NCBI RefSeq assembly: GCF_016820535.1
Contig: NZ_JADHDY010000001.1
Coordinates: forward strand, 348,558-412,557
Direction of reading: 5' to 3'
DNA: 64,000 nucleotides
Origin: Sporosarcina beigongshangi
GTDB taxonomy: Bacteria > Actinomycetota > Actinomycetes > Actinomycetales > Micrococcaceae
Shown here: positions 18,518 through 29,370 of the stretch, piece by piece
Numbering within the stretch: the first letter of the stretch is position 1
How the letters are laid out: the number at the start of each line of letters is the position of its first letter
Translations under genes and position numbers: made by a program
Notes under the pieces: model-generated
What the model saw: the letters and a program-made list of their open reading frames with translations, nothing else
Told to the model about the DNA's origin: nothing
Database searches by the model: none

Positions 18518-19444
18518 CTACAGGAGGGCCGCAACTTCCCCGGCCGAGGGATACGCGGCCTGGGTGCCCTTCTTCGTCGCCGCCAGCGCTGCTGCGACGG
18601 AAGCGTAGCGGGCAGCGTCGGCCAGAGAGTCGCTGGCGGCCAGCCGGGCCGCCACCGCGCCGGTGAAGGCGTCGCCGGCGCCGGTGGTGTCCACGGCCTG
18701 AACAACGGTGGGTGCTATCCGCACCACGGGGTCGGCGGTGTTCGTGGCGTCCAGCACCACTGACCCGTCGGCGCCCAGGGTCAGCAGGACCTTGTCCAAC
18801 CCGTGGCGCAAAAACTCCTCGAGTGCACCGTGCCAGGCGTCTGCGGGGGCGTCGGCGCCCGGCATGTCGTAGCCGCCAAGGAACTGCGAGCCCTCGTGGG
18901 CGTTGACCAGCAGGACATCGGTCAGCCGCGCCAGCTCCTGCGCAACCGGCGCAAAAGGCGAGAGGTTCAGCAGGACCGTTGCTCCGGCGTCGTGCCCGGC
19001 CTGGGCCGCGGCCTGGACCGTGTCAAGGGAGACCTCCAGGCACAGGCTGACCACGGAGGCGTCGGCAAACAAGGCCGGGTCCATGTGCTCGGGGGCCAGC
19101 GTGGCATTGGCGCCTGCGGAGATGATGATGCTGTTCTCACCGGCGGCGTCCACGGAAATGACGGCGACGCCGGTGGGCCGGGACACGCGCGCAACGCGGC
19201 TGACGTCCACGCCGGCACCTGCAGTGGAGGCCACGAGCATGTCGCCGTTGGGGTCGGCACCCACAGCGCCGAGAAGGGTAACGTGGCCGCCGAGGCGGGC
19301 GGCCGCAACCGCCTGGTTGGCGCTCTTGCCGCCGGGATTGACCGCGAAATCGTTCCCGTGGACGGTTTCGCCGGGGTTGGGCAGGCGCTCACAATAGATG
19401 GTCAGGTCCGCATTGAGCGAGCCGGCAACAACGATCTTGCTCAT
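18518..19444 (-). CDS. rbsK: Ribokinase
   Basis: 308 residues of the PfkB family: GGKSANQAVAAARLGG near the N-terminus and the anion-hole/catalytic motif DTTGAGDAFTGA near the C-terminus. It phosphorylates ribose to ribose-5-phosphate. Its ATG overlaps the stop of the transporter gene by 4 nt and it is the last gene of a nucleoside-hydrolase/transporter/kinase operon, so its physiological substrate here is most likely ribose released from nucleosides. Confidence 0.92.
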   Translation of the reverse strand: MSKIVVAGSLNADLTIYCERLPNPGETVHGNDFAVNPGGKSANQAVAAARLGGHVTLLGAVGADPNGDMLVASTAGAGVDVSRVARVSRPTGVAVISVDAAGENSIIISAGANATLAPEHMDPALFADASVVSLCLEVSLDTVQAAAQAGHDAGATVLLNLSPFAPVAQELARLTDVLLVNAHEGSQFLGGYDMPGADAPADAWHGALEEFLRHGLDKVLLTLGADGSVVLDATNTADPVVRIAPTVVQAVDTTGAGDAFTGAVAARLAASDSLADAARYASVAAALAATKKGTQAAYPSAGEVAALL

Positions 19445-20856
19445 GGGGCAACCTCCGCATTGACGGGTTTGGGGACAAGCAGGGACGCGGCGAACGCGGC
19501 ACCGGTGACGGCAAGGGCCACCACCACAACTGTCAGGTAGGAGCCGTGCACGCCGAGCGGGGTGGTGGCGACCAGGATGGCCGGGAGCACCAGGAAGCTC
19601 AGGCCGGCACCCAGGTTGAAGGCGCCCGCGTTCATGCCGGGCAGGAAGCCGGGGTTTCCTTCGGGGGAGAGGACCACGCCGAGGCCGTTGAGCATGATGT
19701 TCACAGTACCCGCGTACATGATGCCCAGCAGCACCGTGCCGATGATCATCCAGGTGAGGCTGTTCAGGCCCAGGAAGCCGATGATTGCCAGTGCCGCGAT
19801 GCTTCCGAGGAGGCCGATCCGCAGCATCTTCGTGTAGCCGAACACCGGTGCGAGCCGGCCCGTGATGGGGCCGAAAAGCCAGCCGAGCAGCGCGTACGGG
19901 GTCAGGATGAGCAGGCTCATCTGGGTGGCGCCGATGCCGAAGCCGGGGTCGGCCGCCTGCACAAATGCCGGGACAATGCCGTTGATGACGGCGAAGATGC
20001 CCGTCATGGTCAGCGTGGTGGTCAGCAGCGGGGCCCAGGTGGAGCGGTTGCGCAGGTGGACAATTTCCACCATGGGGTGTGCGGAGCGCTTTTCCACGGA
20101 CCAGAACGCCATGAACGCGACGACGGCGAGCACAGCCAGGGCGAGGGAGGTCACCAGCGGGCCGGCGGTGATGCCGCCCACCAGCTTGGTTGCCTCGTTG
20201 AGTGCGGTCAGCAGGGCGCCAACGGCGATGACGATGAAAAACACGCCCAGCCAGTCCATCCGGGTGCCCTCTCCGGGCTTGCTCTCCCCGGCCATGAGCC
20301 AGATCAGCGCAGTGGCGACGGCGGCGATGACCACCATGAGCCAGAAGATGCTGCGGAAGCCGAAGTGCTCGGCGAAGTAGCCGCCCACGAAGGAGTCAAT
20401 GCCGGCGATGCCGCCGTTGACGGCGGTGATCAGGCCCATGAGGACGCCGTACCGCTTGGGCTCCGCCACGGCAGAGCGGAGCATGATCAAGCACAGCGGA
20501 ACCGTGGGGCCGCTGACGCCCTGGATGATGCGGCCAATAAACAGCCAGGTGATGTCCGGGGCCATGGCGGAAATGACGGAGCCGACGCCCATCAGGATCA
20601 TCATCCCGATCAGGATGCGCTTGCGGCCCACGATGTCGCTCAGGCGCGGAAGGAACAGGGAGAACACCGCTGCGGCGGTAAAGAACCAGGTTTGGGAGAG
20701 GCCGATGGCGGCCGGGCTGGCGTTGAGTTCCTCGCCCATGGTGACCAGGGCGGGGCTGAGCATGGAGGCATTGAGTTGGAACGCCACACAGGCGGTCAGC
20801 AGCGCCACCATCAGCGCGGTGACGGATTTCTTGCTTTGAACGGCGGACATGCTCAC
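19441..20856 (-). CDS. MFS transporter, probably nucleoside or ribose uptake
   Basis: 471 residues, about 14 hydrophobic segments, with MFS motif A-like LSDIVGRKRILIG after helix 2. It overlaps both neighbours by 4 nt (nucleoside hydrolase upstream, ribokinase downstream), so the operon predicts import of nucleosides. The sequence alone resembles the drug:H+ antiporter-2 branch and does not fix the substrate. Confidence 0.85.
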   Translation of the reverse strand: MSMSAVQSKKSVTALMVALLTACVAFQLNASMLSPALVTMGEELNASPAAIGLSQTWFFTAAAVFSLFLPRLSDIVGRKRILIGMMILMGVGSVISAMAPDITWLFIGRIIQGVSGPTVPLCLIMLRSAVAEPKRYGVLMGLITAVNGGIAGIDSFVGGYFAEHFGFRSIFWLMVVIAAVATALIWLMAGESKPGEGTRMDWLGVFFIVIAVGALLTALNEATKLVGGITAGPLVTSLALAVLAVVAFMAFWSVEKRSAHPMVEIVHLRNRSTWAPLLTTTLTMTGIFAVINGIVPAFVQAADPGFGIGATQMSLLILTPYALLGWLFGPITGRLAPVFGYTKMLRIGLLGSIAALAIIGFLGLNSLTWMIIGTVLLGIMYAGTVNIMLNGLGVVLSPEGNPGFLPGMNAGAFNLGAGLSFLVLPAILVATTPLGVHGSYLTVVVVALAVTGAAFAASLLVPKPVNAEVAP

Positions 20857-21848
20857 GCGTCGACCTCGCCAATGTTCACGAGGGCGTCGGTGACCATGTT
20901 CCAGAACTTCTTGTGGTCCAGGGTGACGGCCACGGAGGTCTTGCAGTCCGCGGGGGCGGGGGCGCGGAAGTCGGCCACGGTCATGCCCAGGGTGAGCGTG
21001 CCGGTGAGCTCGATGTCAACGGGCACCTTCTGCGTGGTCATGACGGAGGGATCAATGACATAGGCGACGGCGCACGGGTCATGGACGGGCGGGAAGTCGA
21101 AGCCCTGGGCATCCTTGTAGGTCTGGGTGAAGAACTCCATCAGTTCCATGACGAACTTGGCAGGCTTGGTGCCCACGGCGTCAATCGCGGCAACCACTTC
21201 GGGTGTGGCCAGCGCCTGGTGGGTCAGGTCAAGACCCACCATGACAACTTCCCAGCCGGCGTTGAACACGATGTGTGCCGCTTCCGGGTCGATCTTGATG
21301 TTGAATTCGGCCACGGCGCTCCAGTTGCCCACGTGGTAGCCGCCGCCCATCAGGACAACTTCCTTCACGCGCTCCACAATGCGCGGCTCCTTGCGCGCGG
21401 CCATGGCGATGTTGGTCAGCCCGGCTGTGGGGACCAGGGTGATGGTGCCCGGCTCGTGCGCCATGATGAGTTCAATGATGAGGTCGACGGCGTGGCGCGG
21501 GTCGAGCTCGATCGCCGACTCGGGCTGTTCCGGGCCGTCCATGCCTGAATCACCGTGGATGTCGGGTGCGGTTTCGATGTTGCGCACCAAGGGGCGGTCG
21601 CAGCCTGCAGCAAAGGGGACGCCGGTGATGCCGGCAATGGTGCCCACGCTCAGGGCGTTGCGGGTGACCTTCTCCAAAGTCTGGTTTCCCACCACCGTGG
21701 TCACAGCCAGAAGTTCGATGTTGGGGTTGCCGTGTGCCAGCAGCATGGCCACGGCGTCGTCATGGCCGGGGTCGCAGTCGAGGATGATCTTGCGGGGTCC
21801 GCGGGCATCAACCGGGGCGGCGTTTGCGGGGGTGGAAGGCTGTTCCAT
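20853..21848 (-). CDS. Inosine-uridine type nucleoside hydrolase
   Basis: About 331 residues from the ATG at 21848 (GGAGA about 9 nt upstream). The calcium-binding signature ILDCDPGHDDA has its aspartates at 24, 26, 30 and 31. Other family features are LAVTTVVGNQ and the C-terminal HDPCAVAYVIDPS. It hydrolyses the N-glycosidic bond of nucleosides to base plus ribose. A 21-codon upstream extension in frame would overlap the predicted -10 box, which supports the shorter start. First gene of the salvage operon. Confidence 0.92.
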   Translation of the reverse strand: MEQPSTPANAAPVDARGPRKIILDCDPGHDDAVAMLLAHGNPNIELLAVTTVVGNQTLEKVTRNALSVGTIAGITGVPFAAGCDRPLVRNIETAPDIHGDSGMDGPEQPESAIELDPRHAVDLIIELIMAHEPGTITLVPTAGLTNIAMAARKEPRIVERVKEVVLMGGGYHVGNWSAVAEFNIKIDPEAAHIVFNAGWEVVMVGLDLTHQALATPEVVAAIDAVGTKPAKFVMELMEFFTQTYKDAQGFDFPPVHDPCAVAYVIDPSVMTTQKVPVDIELTGTLTLGMTVADFRAPAPADCKTSVAVTLDHKKFWNMVTDALVNIGEVDA

Positions 21849-21909
21849 GTTCACGTTTTCTCCACGTCGTTGGGGCGTCTCCGGAAGTTCCGGTGGTGCA
21901 CGGTAACTC

Positions 21910-21970
21910 ATTCTGGCACCGGACCGCGCCGAACGTCAAGCGCTTAACGTGAAGCGCGTCAAGCGCTTGA
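21910..21970 (-). promoter_or_regulatory. Promoter and double LacI-type operator of the nucleoside operon
   Basis: Two palindromes, TCAAGCGCTTAA (21936-21947) and TCAAGCGCTTGA (21959-21970, perfect), have centres 23 bp apart. Reading the minus strand, TTGACG (complement 21934-21939) and CAGAAT (complement 21910-21915) form a -35/-10 pair with an 18-nt spacer; the first operator overlaps the -35. The divergent regulator gene starts at 22019. Confidence 0.8.
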
Positions 21971-22018
21971 TCCATTGGGGTTGCGGCGATTGCCCCTTGC
22001 GCCGGTACGATCGATTTC

Positions 22019-23089
22019 ATGCAACCGCCCCCAGCACTTCCCACCCGCAGCGCCGGCCCTGCCCGCGTCACGGCTGCCATGGTTGCGGCGCGGGCGGGTG
22101 TTTCTGCGGCCACGGTGTCCCTGGTGACCAACGGCAAGACGGCCGGGCGCGTGTCCACGGAGAACATTGCCAAGGTTGAACAGGCGGTGGCCGAGCTGGG
22201 CTACGTGGTGGACGGCCTTGGCAGCTCCCTGGCCAAGGGCCGCAGCAACATCGTGATCCTCGTGGCCCCGGATGTGTCCAACCCGTTCTTTGCCAACGTC
22301 ATCGCGGGCGTGCGCCAGGAGATCGGCAAGGACTTTGCGCTGCTGCTGTCCGTCACGGACGCGGGCCGGACGCCCGAACCCGCCGACGTGCGACGGCTCC
22401 TGGCCCTGCGCCCGGCCGGGCTCCTGATCGACGCACCGAGTGCCAGGTTCCTGGCGGAGCTGCGGGCCACCGAGCCCACCGTGCTGCTGGACGCGGCCGG
22501 CATTGCCAGTGATTCCCCTTCGGTGAACTTTGACATTGCCGGCGGCGCACGCCTGCTGGCCGCCCACCTCGCCGAACAGGGCCACCGGAACGTCGCCTAC
22601 CTGGACAGCACCACAGGAACCGAGACGTTCCGGGTGCGCCGCGAAGCTTTTGCCGCCGAGGCCGGACGCCTGAGCCTGGGTGTTGAGGAAATGGGTGCCA
22701 CGACCATCGACGTCGGCACGGCCGCCACGGAATTCGCCGGGGCCTGGCCGGAGCTGTCGGCCCGCGGCATCACAGCCGTCGTGTGCGCGACCGACACACA
22801 GGCCTACGGCGTGCTGCAGGAGGCTCGGGTGGCCGGCGTCGAAATACCTGGCTCCCTCGCCGTGACGGGCTTTGACGACCTGCCTTATTCCGAGACCTCC
22901 AATCCGGGCCTCACCACAGTCCACCTGCCTGCGCGGGAGATGGGCCGGCTGGCCGGGCGCCGCCTGCTGGACCTCATGGACGGCGGCGCCGGCCTGTCCG
23001 CAGGCAATGGCGGTGGCGGTGAAAGCGGGGGAGCGCTGATGCTGGAGTCAAGCCTCGTGGTCCGCGGCTCCACCCTTGCCGGCCCTTAA
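22019..23089 (+). CDS. LacI-family transcriptional regulator of nucleoside use
   Basis: 356 residues. The N-terminal helix-turn-helix and hinge (TAAMVAARAGVSAATVSLVTNGK) are followed by a periplasmic-binding-protein-like ligand domain with AVTGFDDLPYSE near the end. A glycine-rich insertion (about residues 325-340) precedes the final strand. It is divergent from the nucleoside hydrolase operon with two AAGCGCTT palindromes between them, so repression relieved by a nucleoside or ribose derivative is likely. TACGAT at 22006-22011 lies 7 nt before the ATG, compatible with a leaderless transcript. Confidence 0.9.
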   Translation: MQPPPALPTRSAGPARVTAAMVAARAGVSAATVSLVTNGKTAGRVSTENIAKVEQAVAELGYVVDGLGSSLAKGRSNIVILVAPDVSNPFFANVIAGVRQEIGKDFALLLSVTDAGRTPEPADVRRLLALRPAGLLIDAPSARFLAELRATEPTVLLDAAGIASDSPSVNFDIAGGARLLAAHLAEQGHRNVAYLDSTTGTETFRVRREAFAAEAGRLSLGVEEMGATTIDVGTAATEFAGAWPELSARGITAVVCATDTQAYGVLQEARVAGVEIPGSLAVTGFDDLPYSETSNPGLTTVHLPAREMGRLAGRRLLDLMDGGAGLSAGNGGGGESGGALMLESSLVVRGSTLAGP

Positions 23090-23212
23090 CGTCCGTGGAA
23101 TTTATTCGTCCGGGTTGCCCATTCTTGGTGCATTTTGCTTCGGCAACGGCGGCATGGATTGCGGCCGGGGTGCCGTACGGCCGGCGCGGAGGATATACAC
23201 AGATTCACCATC

Positions 23213-23218
23213 TAAACT
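23213..23218 (+). promoter_or_regulatory. Probable -10 box of a leaderless lysS transcript
   Basis: TAAACT ends 8 nt before the GTG start of lysS and no Shine-Dalgarno sequence is seen between them. No good -35 is visible at the expected distance. Confidence 0.45.
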
Positions 23219-23226
23219 GTTAACTC

Positions 23227-24726
23227 GTGAGCGCAGAAAATAACTTTACCCCTGAACCCAGTGACGTCTCTGAGCAGATGCTGGTCCGCATGGACAAGCG
23301 GGCCAAGCTGCTCGATCGGGGTGATGAGGCCTACCCGGTAGGGGTGGCGCGCACCCACACCATCGAGGAAATCCGCGCCAAGTACCCCGATTTGGAAGCC
23401 GACACCGCCACCGGCCAGATTGTCGGCATCAGTGCCCGCGTTGTCTACGTGCGCAACAAGGGCAAGCTGTGCTTCGCCACCCTGCAGTCAGGCGGGGGCG
23501 CCCGCCTTCAGGTCATGCTGTCCCTTGCCAATGTTGGCGAAGAGGCGCTTGCGGACTGGAAGTCCCTCGTTGACCTGGGCGACCACGTGTTCATTCAGGG
23601 TGAGGTCATCAGCTCCCGCACCGGCGAGCTGTCCGTCATGGCCACCGAATGGGCCATGGCCTCCAAGGCGCTGCGGCCGCTGCCGGTCCTGCACGCCGAG
23701 CTTTCCGAGGAAATGCGCGTCCGCCAGCGCTATGTGGACCTGATTGTCCGTGACAAGGCGCGCGAGCAGGTGCGCACCCGCTCCGCCATCATCAGGGCCA
23801 TCCGGGACACCCTGCACGGCGACGAGTACATCGAACTCGAAACACCCATCCTGCAGCTCATCCATGGCGGCGCCTCCGCCCGCCCCTTCCGCACCCACCT
23901 GAACGCCTTCGACCAGCCCATGACGCTGCGCATCGCGATTGAGCTGTACCTCAAGCGCGCTGTTGTCGGCGGCATGGACAAGGTCTTTGAAGTTGGCCGC
24001 ATTTTCCGCAACGAAGGCGTGGATTCCACTCACAGCCCGGAATTCACCATGCTTGAGGCATATGAGGCCTATGGCGACCAGTTCACCATGGCCAAAACAA
24101 TGCAGCGCATTATTCTTGCAGCAGCCGATGCCACTGGTTCACGGACCATTACCACCGACCGCGGGGAAATCAACCTCGACGGCGAATGGCCTTGGCTTCC
24201 GGTCTACAAGGGCCTCTCCGACTCCGTGGGCATTGAAATCACACCGGACACTTCCGCCGAAGAATTGCGGAGCATTGCACAAAAGCATGATGTTGGTGTC
24301 GATCCGGCATGGGATGCCGAGAAGCTCGTCGTTGAATTGTTTGGCGAAATTGTCGAGCCCACGCTAATCCAGCCCACATTTGTGTGCGACTACCCGCCGT
24401 CGGCCCAGCCGCTGGCGCGCCCGCACCGTGAGAAGGAAAACCTCATTGAGGCCTGGGACCTGATTATTGACGGCCGGGAAACCGGTACAGCGTTCTCGGA
24501 GCTCGTTGACCCGGTTATCCAGCGTGAACGCCTTACCCAGCAGTCCCTCGCAGCCGCTGCAGGCGACCCTGAGGCGATGCAGCTTGATGAAGACTTCCTG
24601 CGCGCGCTCGAATACGGGGCGCCGCCGATGGGTGGCCTGGGCCTTGGCATTGACCGCCTGGTCATGCTGTTTACAGGTGTTGGAATTCGTGAAGCCATTC
24701 TCTTCCCATTGATGAAGCCAGAGTAG
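23227..24726 (+). CDS. lysS: Lysine-tRNA ligase (class II)
   Basis: 499 residues with a GTG start. An N-terminal OB-fold anticodon domain (about 60-170) precedes the class II core: motif 1 region ETPILQLIHGG, motif 2 VFEVGRIFRNEGVDSTHSPEFTMLE and motif 3 GLGLGIDRLVMLF close to the end. It charges tRNA-Lys. From about 24040 to the end the gene uses noticeably more A/T-ending codons (ATT, GCA, GAA) than its first half and than neighbouring genes. A small membrane-protein gene follows after 14 nt. Confidence 0.96.
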   Translation: MSAENNFTPEPSDVSEQMLVRMDKRAKLLDRGDEAYPVGVARTHTIEEIRAKYPDLEADTATGQIVGISARVVYVRNKGKLCFATLQSGGGARLQVMLSLANVGEEALADWKSLVDLGDHVFIQGEVISSRTGELSVMATEWAMASKALRPLPVLHAELSEEMRVRQRYVDLIVRDKAREQVRTRSAIIRAIRDTLHGDEYIELETPILQLIHGGASARPFRTHLNAFDQPMTLRIAIELYLKRAVVGGMDKVFEVGRIFRNEGVDSTHSPEFTMLEAYEAYGDQFTMAKTMQRIILAAADATGSRTITTDRGEINLDGEWPWLPVYKGLSDSVGIEITPDTSAEELRSIAQKHDVGVDPAWDAEKLVVELFGEIVEPTLIQPTFVCDYPPSAQPLARPHREKENLIEAWDLIIDGRETGTAFSELVDPVIQRERLTQQSLAAAAGDPEAMQLDEDFLRALEYGAPPMGGLGLGIDRLVMLFTGVGIREAILFPLMKPE

Positions 24727-24740
24727 GAGTAGCACAGATA

Positions 24741-24893
24741 ATGGAATATGTTGCAGTAATCCTTCCGTCACTCGGCGTCGGTGTGCTTTTTTACTTCGCC
24801 ATGAAAGCAATATTCAACGCGGATAAGTCCGAGCGTGATGCATATGCCCAGGCGGAGCATGAAGCAGATGCCGGTGGGGAAGCCAAGAACTAA
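24741..24893 (+). CDS. Small membrane protein downstream of lysS
   Basis: 50 residues from the ATG at 24741, with GGAG at 24726-24729. One hydrophobic helix (about residues 3-24, VAVILPSLGVGVLFYFAM) is followed by a charged, Ala/Glu-rich tail. It starts 14 nt after the lysS stop and is probably co-transcribed with it. No function is known to me. Single-pass architecture and position suggest a real conserved small protein. Confidence 0.7.
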   Translation: MEYVAVILPSLGVGVLFYFAMKAIFNADKSERDAYAQAEHEADAGGEAKN

Positions 24894-24913
24894 CGATCAA
24901 TAGAAGGCGGTCT

Positions 24914-24942
24914 TTGACGCGGCTGGTTTTTACCTACATAAT
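24914..24942 (+). promoter_or_regulatory. Sigma-70-like promoter of lsr2
   Basis: TTGACG (24914-24919) and CATAAT (24937-24942) are separated by exactly 17 nt; the region is AT-rich relative to its surroundings. The expected start site near 24949 gives a leader of about 40 nt before the lsr2 ATG. Confidence 0.75.
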
Positions 24943-24987
24943 TTGAATTGGAATATTCATCAAATCTATGTGAGGCGATTATCACCC

Positions 24988-25329
24988 ATGGCACAGAAAA
25001 TCCACATCACTCTTGTTGACGATCTCGATCAGAGCGTGGCAGACGAAAACGTCAGCTTCGGACTTGATGGCATCAATTACGAGATTGACCTTTCCGCCGA
25101 CAATGCACAGGCGCTGCGGGACGCCTTGGGCAAGTATGTTGGTGCCGGCCGCCGTGTAGGCGGGCGCGCAGTCCGCGGCCGCGGCCCCGCTGCAGCCCCC
25201 AAGGGCAACAGCGACGTCGGCGAGATCCGCGCATGGGCCCGTGACAACGGCTACACGGTCCACGAGCGCGGCCGCATCCAGGCTGAAATCCGCGACGCCT
25301 ACTACGCAGCACAGGGCGGCAAGGCCTAG
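24988..25329 (+). CDS. lsr2: Lsr2-family nucleoid-associated protein
   Basis: 113 residues from the ATG of [14 protein letters not shown]; a 15-codon upstream extension exists but overlaps the promoter. The N-terminal half is the beta-sheet dimerisation domain; after a basic linker the C-terminal domain ends in [18 protein letters not shown], where R94-G95-R96 is the minor-groove-binding RGR motif. It silences AT-rich DNA in actinobacteria, as H-NS does in enterobacteria. A hairpin follows, before clpC. Confidence 0.95.
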   Translation: MAQKIHITLVDDLDQSVADENVSFGLDGINYEIDLSADNAQALRDALGKYVGAGRRVGGRAVRGRGPAAAPKGNSDVGEIRAWARDNGYTVHERGRIQAEIRDAYYAAQGGKA

Positions 25330-25353
25330 CAATCCGGCCCAGGCCGACAATTT

Positions 25354-25392
25354 CGACGGCGGGACTCCCCCTGGGGGGCGGTCCCGCCGTCG
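25354..25392 (+). terminator. Hairpin after lsr2
   Basis: Inverted repeat 25354-25365 with 25381-25392 (12 bp, CGACGGCGGGAC arm), loop of 15 nt containing a C/G-run pairing, followed by only a short TCCTTT. Likely terminator or attenuator upstream of clpC. Confidence 0.6.
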
Positions 25393-25433
25393 TCCTTTAA
25401 CAAGCACTCAAGCCGACGCCGCCGAGATTCCCT

Positions 25434-25451
25434 GTTTCCCCTGTGGCGAAC
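25434..25451 (+). promoter_or_regulatory. ClgR-like operator upstream of clpC
   Basis: An 18-bp site with the right half GCGAAC intact and the left half GTTTCC. It matches the remembered ClgR consensus GTTCGC-Y-N4-R-GCGAAC at all but two defined positions. ClgR activates clp genes in Streptomyces, Corynebacterium and Mycobacterium. No clgR gene is in this window. Confidence 0.5.
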
Positions 25452-25471
25452 AAGCCCCCATTGGGTCCGGG

Positions 25472-25498
25472 TACTGCGTAGCATCAAAGTACGCAGTA
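25472..25498 (+). promoter_or_regulatory. 9-bp inverted repeat before clpC
   Basis: TACTGCGTA (25472-25480) and TACGCAGTA (25490-25498) form a perfect inverted repeat with a 9-nt spacer, immediately before the AAAGGAG ribosome binding site of clpC. It may be a regulator site or a leader hairpin near the ribosome binding site. Confidence 0.5.
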
Positions 25499-25513
25499 AA
25501 AGGAGTGTGCGAA

Positions 25514-28003
<2,490 letters not shown>

Positions 28004-28020
28004 GCAGTGCCGGCTGAACC

Positions 28021-28054
28021 AAAGGGCGCGCAACCAACAGGTTGCGCGCCCTTT
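28021..28054 (+). terminator. Rho-independent terminator after clpC
   Basis: A perfect 15-bp inverted repeat (28021-28035 with 28040-28054), AACA loop, ending in CCCTTTCT; 17 nt after the clpC stop. Confidence 0.85.
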
Positions 28055-28104
28055 CTGCCGTCCCGGGCTGGCGGGTTGCCGCCGTCGGGCATAACTTGGT
28101 AGGC

Positions 28105-28839
28105 GTGGGCATCTCACTGCGGCGCAAGCGCTCCCCGGTCCCGGACCGGTTGATGGCCAACGCCCTGCAGTTGCGCCGCGGCTCGGAAACCGAAAGAACC
28201 ATGTTCTTCAGCGATGCTGTGTTCGCCATCGCCATGACGCTGCTGGTGCTTGACCTGAAACTGCCCGCCATTGCGCCTGACACGACGGCGGAGGAGCTGC
28301 GGTCGCTGCTGTTGGACCAGCTGGAACCCCTGGCCGCGTTCATCCTGAGCTTCATCCTGGTCGGGCGTCTGTGGATGAACCACCACCGCAAGTTCGCAGC
28401 CATCCAGCGCTACGACGGCACCCTGCAGGGCATCAATCTGGCATGCCTGTTCTTCGTGGTGTTCCTGCCGGTTCCCACGTCACTGCTTTTCCAGGCGAAC
28501 GGCCAGAGCCCTTGGCCGCCGGTGCTGTATGCGCTCACGGTTTCGGGTGCGTTTCTGGGCCTTGACTGGCTATGGATCCATGCACGCCGGGCGAAACTCA
28601 TGCACGACTGGCTGGACGCGGCCCTGTACAGGCTGGTCCTGCACGGCACGGATCCGGTGTGGGTGGTGTTCCTGCTGTCCATCCCCGTGGCGTTCGCCAA
28701 CCCCGTCCTGGCCATGTATTCGTGGCTCCTGATCTGGCCGGTTTCCATGTTGCACGGCAAATGGCAGATGGCCAGGTTCCTGCGGGACGGGGAGGCCGCA
28801 CACGGCGCTGCTTCAAAGAACGCGGGCGCGGGGTCATAG
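28105..28839 (+). CDS. TMEM175/DUF1211-type membrane protein
   Basis: About 244 residues from the GTG at 28105; the frame reaches back to 28042, inside the clpC terminator, which is unlikely to be coding. An ATG at 28153 is a further option. TAACTT (28092-28097) lies 7 nt before the GTG. Six hydrophobic helices follow, the first containing the family signature FFSDAVFAIAMTLLVLDLKLP. TMEM175 relatives form potassium-selective channels with four subunits in bacteria. Ion selectivity here is not demonstrable. Confidence 0.8.
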   Translation: MGISLRRKRSPVPDRLMANALQLRRGSETERTMFFSDAVFAIAMTLLVLDLKLPAIAPDTTAEELRSLLLDQLEPLAAFILSFILVGRLWMNHHRKFAAIQRYDGTLQGINLACLFFVVFLPVPTSLLFQANGQSPWPPVLYALTVSGAFLGLDWLWIHARRAKLMHDWLDAALYRLVLHGTDPVWVVFLLSIPVAFANPVLAMYSWLLIWPVSMLHGKWQMARFLRDGEAAHGAASKNAGAGS

Positions 28840-28848
28840 ACTGAATCG

Positions 28849-29370
28849 GTGACTGTACATACCACCGCCCCCACCGTTGTCCTTCGGCCCGCCCGCACCT
28901 CAGACGTGCACGCCATCAAGGAACTGGTGGCGCCGCTGGCCGAGCAGCGCATTTTGATCTCCAAGGAGTCGGTCACTTATTTCGAGGCGATCCAGGAATT
29001 CCTCATTGCTGAGGTGGACGGGCAGATTGTCGGGTGCGGTGCCCTGCACGTGATGTGGGAGGATCTCGCCGAGATCCGGACGCTCGCCACGGCCGATGCC
29101 TGGCGCGGCAGGGGAGTGGGCCGGGTTCTGGTTGAAAAGCTGTTGGAGAACGCGCGGGTGCTGGGCGTGGAACGCGTCTTCTGCCTGACATTCGAAGTGG
29201 ACTTCTTCATCCGCAACGGCTTCACAGTGATGGCTGACCAAAGCGCCGTGGACCCCGCCGTCTACTCCGAGCTGCTGCGCTCAGCGGACGAGGGCATCGC
29301 CGAGTTCCTGGACCTGGCCCGCGTCAAGCCCAACACCCTCGGCAACACCAGGATGATCCGCCAGCTTTAG
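28849..29370 (+). CDS. GNAT acetyltransferase resembling amino-acid (glutamate) N-acetyltransferase
   Basis: 173 residues with a GTG start; TAGACT at 28837-28842 lies 6 nt upstream, so the message may be leaderless. A single GNAT domain is present: the acetyl-CoA loop is in LATADAWRGRGVGRVLVEKLLENAR, and VFCLTFEVDFFIRNGF follows the pattern of the short ArgA-type N-acetylglutamate synthases found in actinobacteria. It probably makes N-acetylglutamate for arginine synthesis, but another small-molecule substrate is possible because no arg genes are nearby. Confidence 0.75.
   Translation: MTVHTTAPTVVLRPARTSDVHAIKELVAPLAEQRILISKESVTYFEAIQEFLIAEVDGQIVGCGALHVMWEDLAEIRTLATADAWRGRGVGRVLVEKLLENARVLGVERVFCLTFEVDFFIRNGFTVMADQSAVDPAVYSELLRSADEGIAEFLDLARVKPNTLGNTRMIRQL

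Noticed and set aside
21849..21911. Longer nucleoside hydrolase start at 21911
   Set aside because: It would place the start codon on the predicted -10 box; the extension lacks family similarity.
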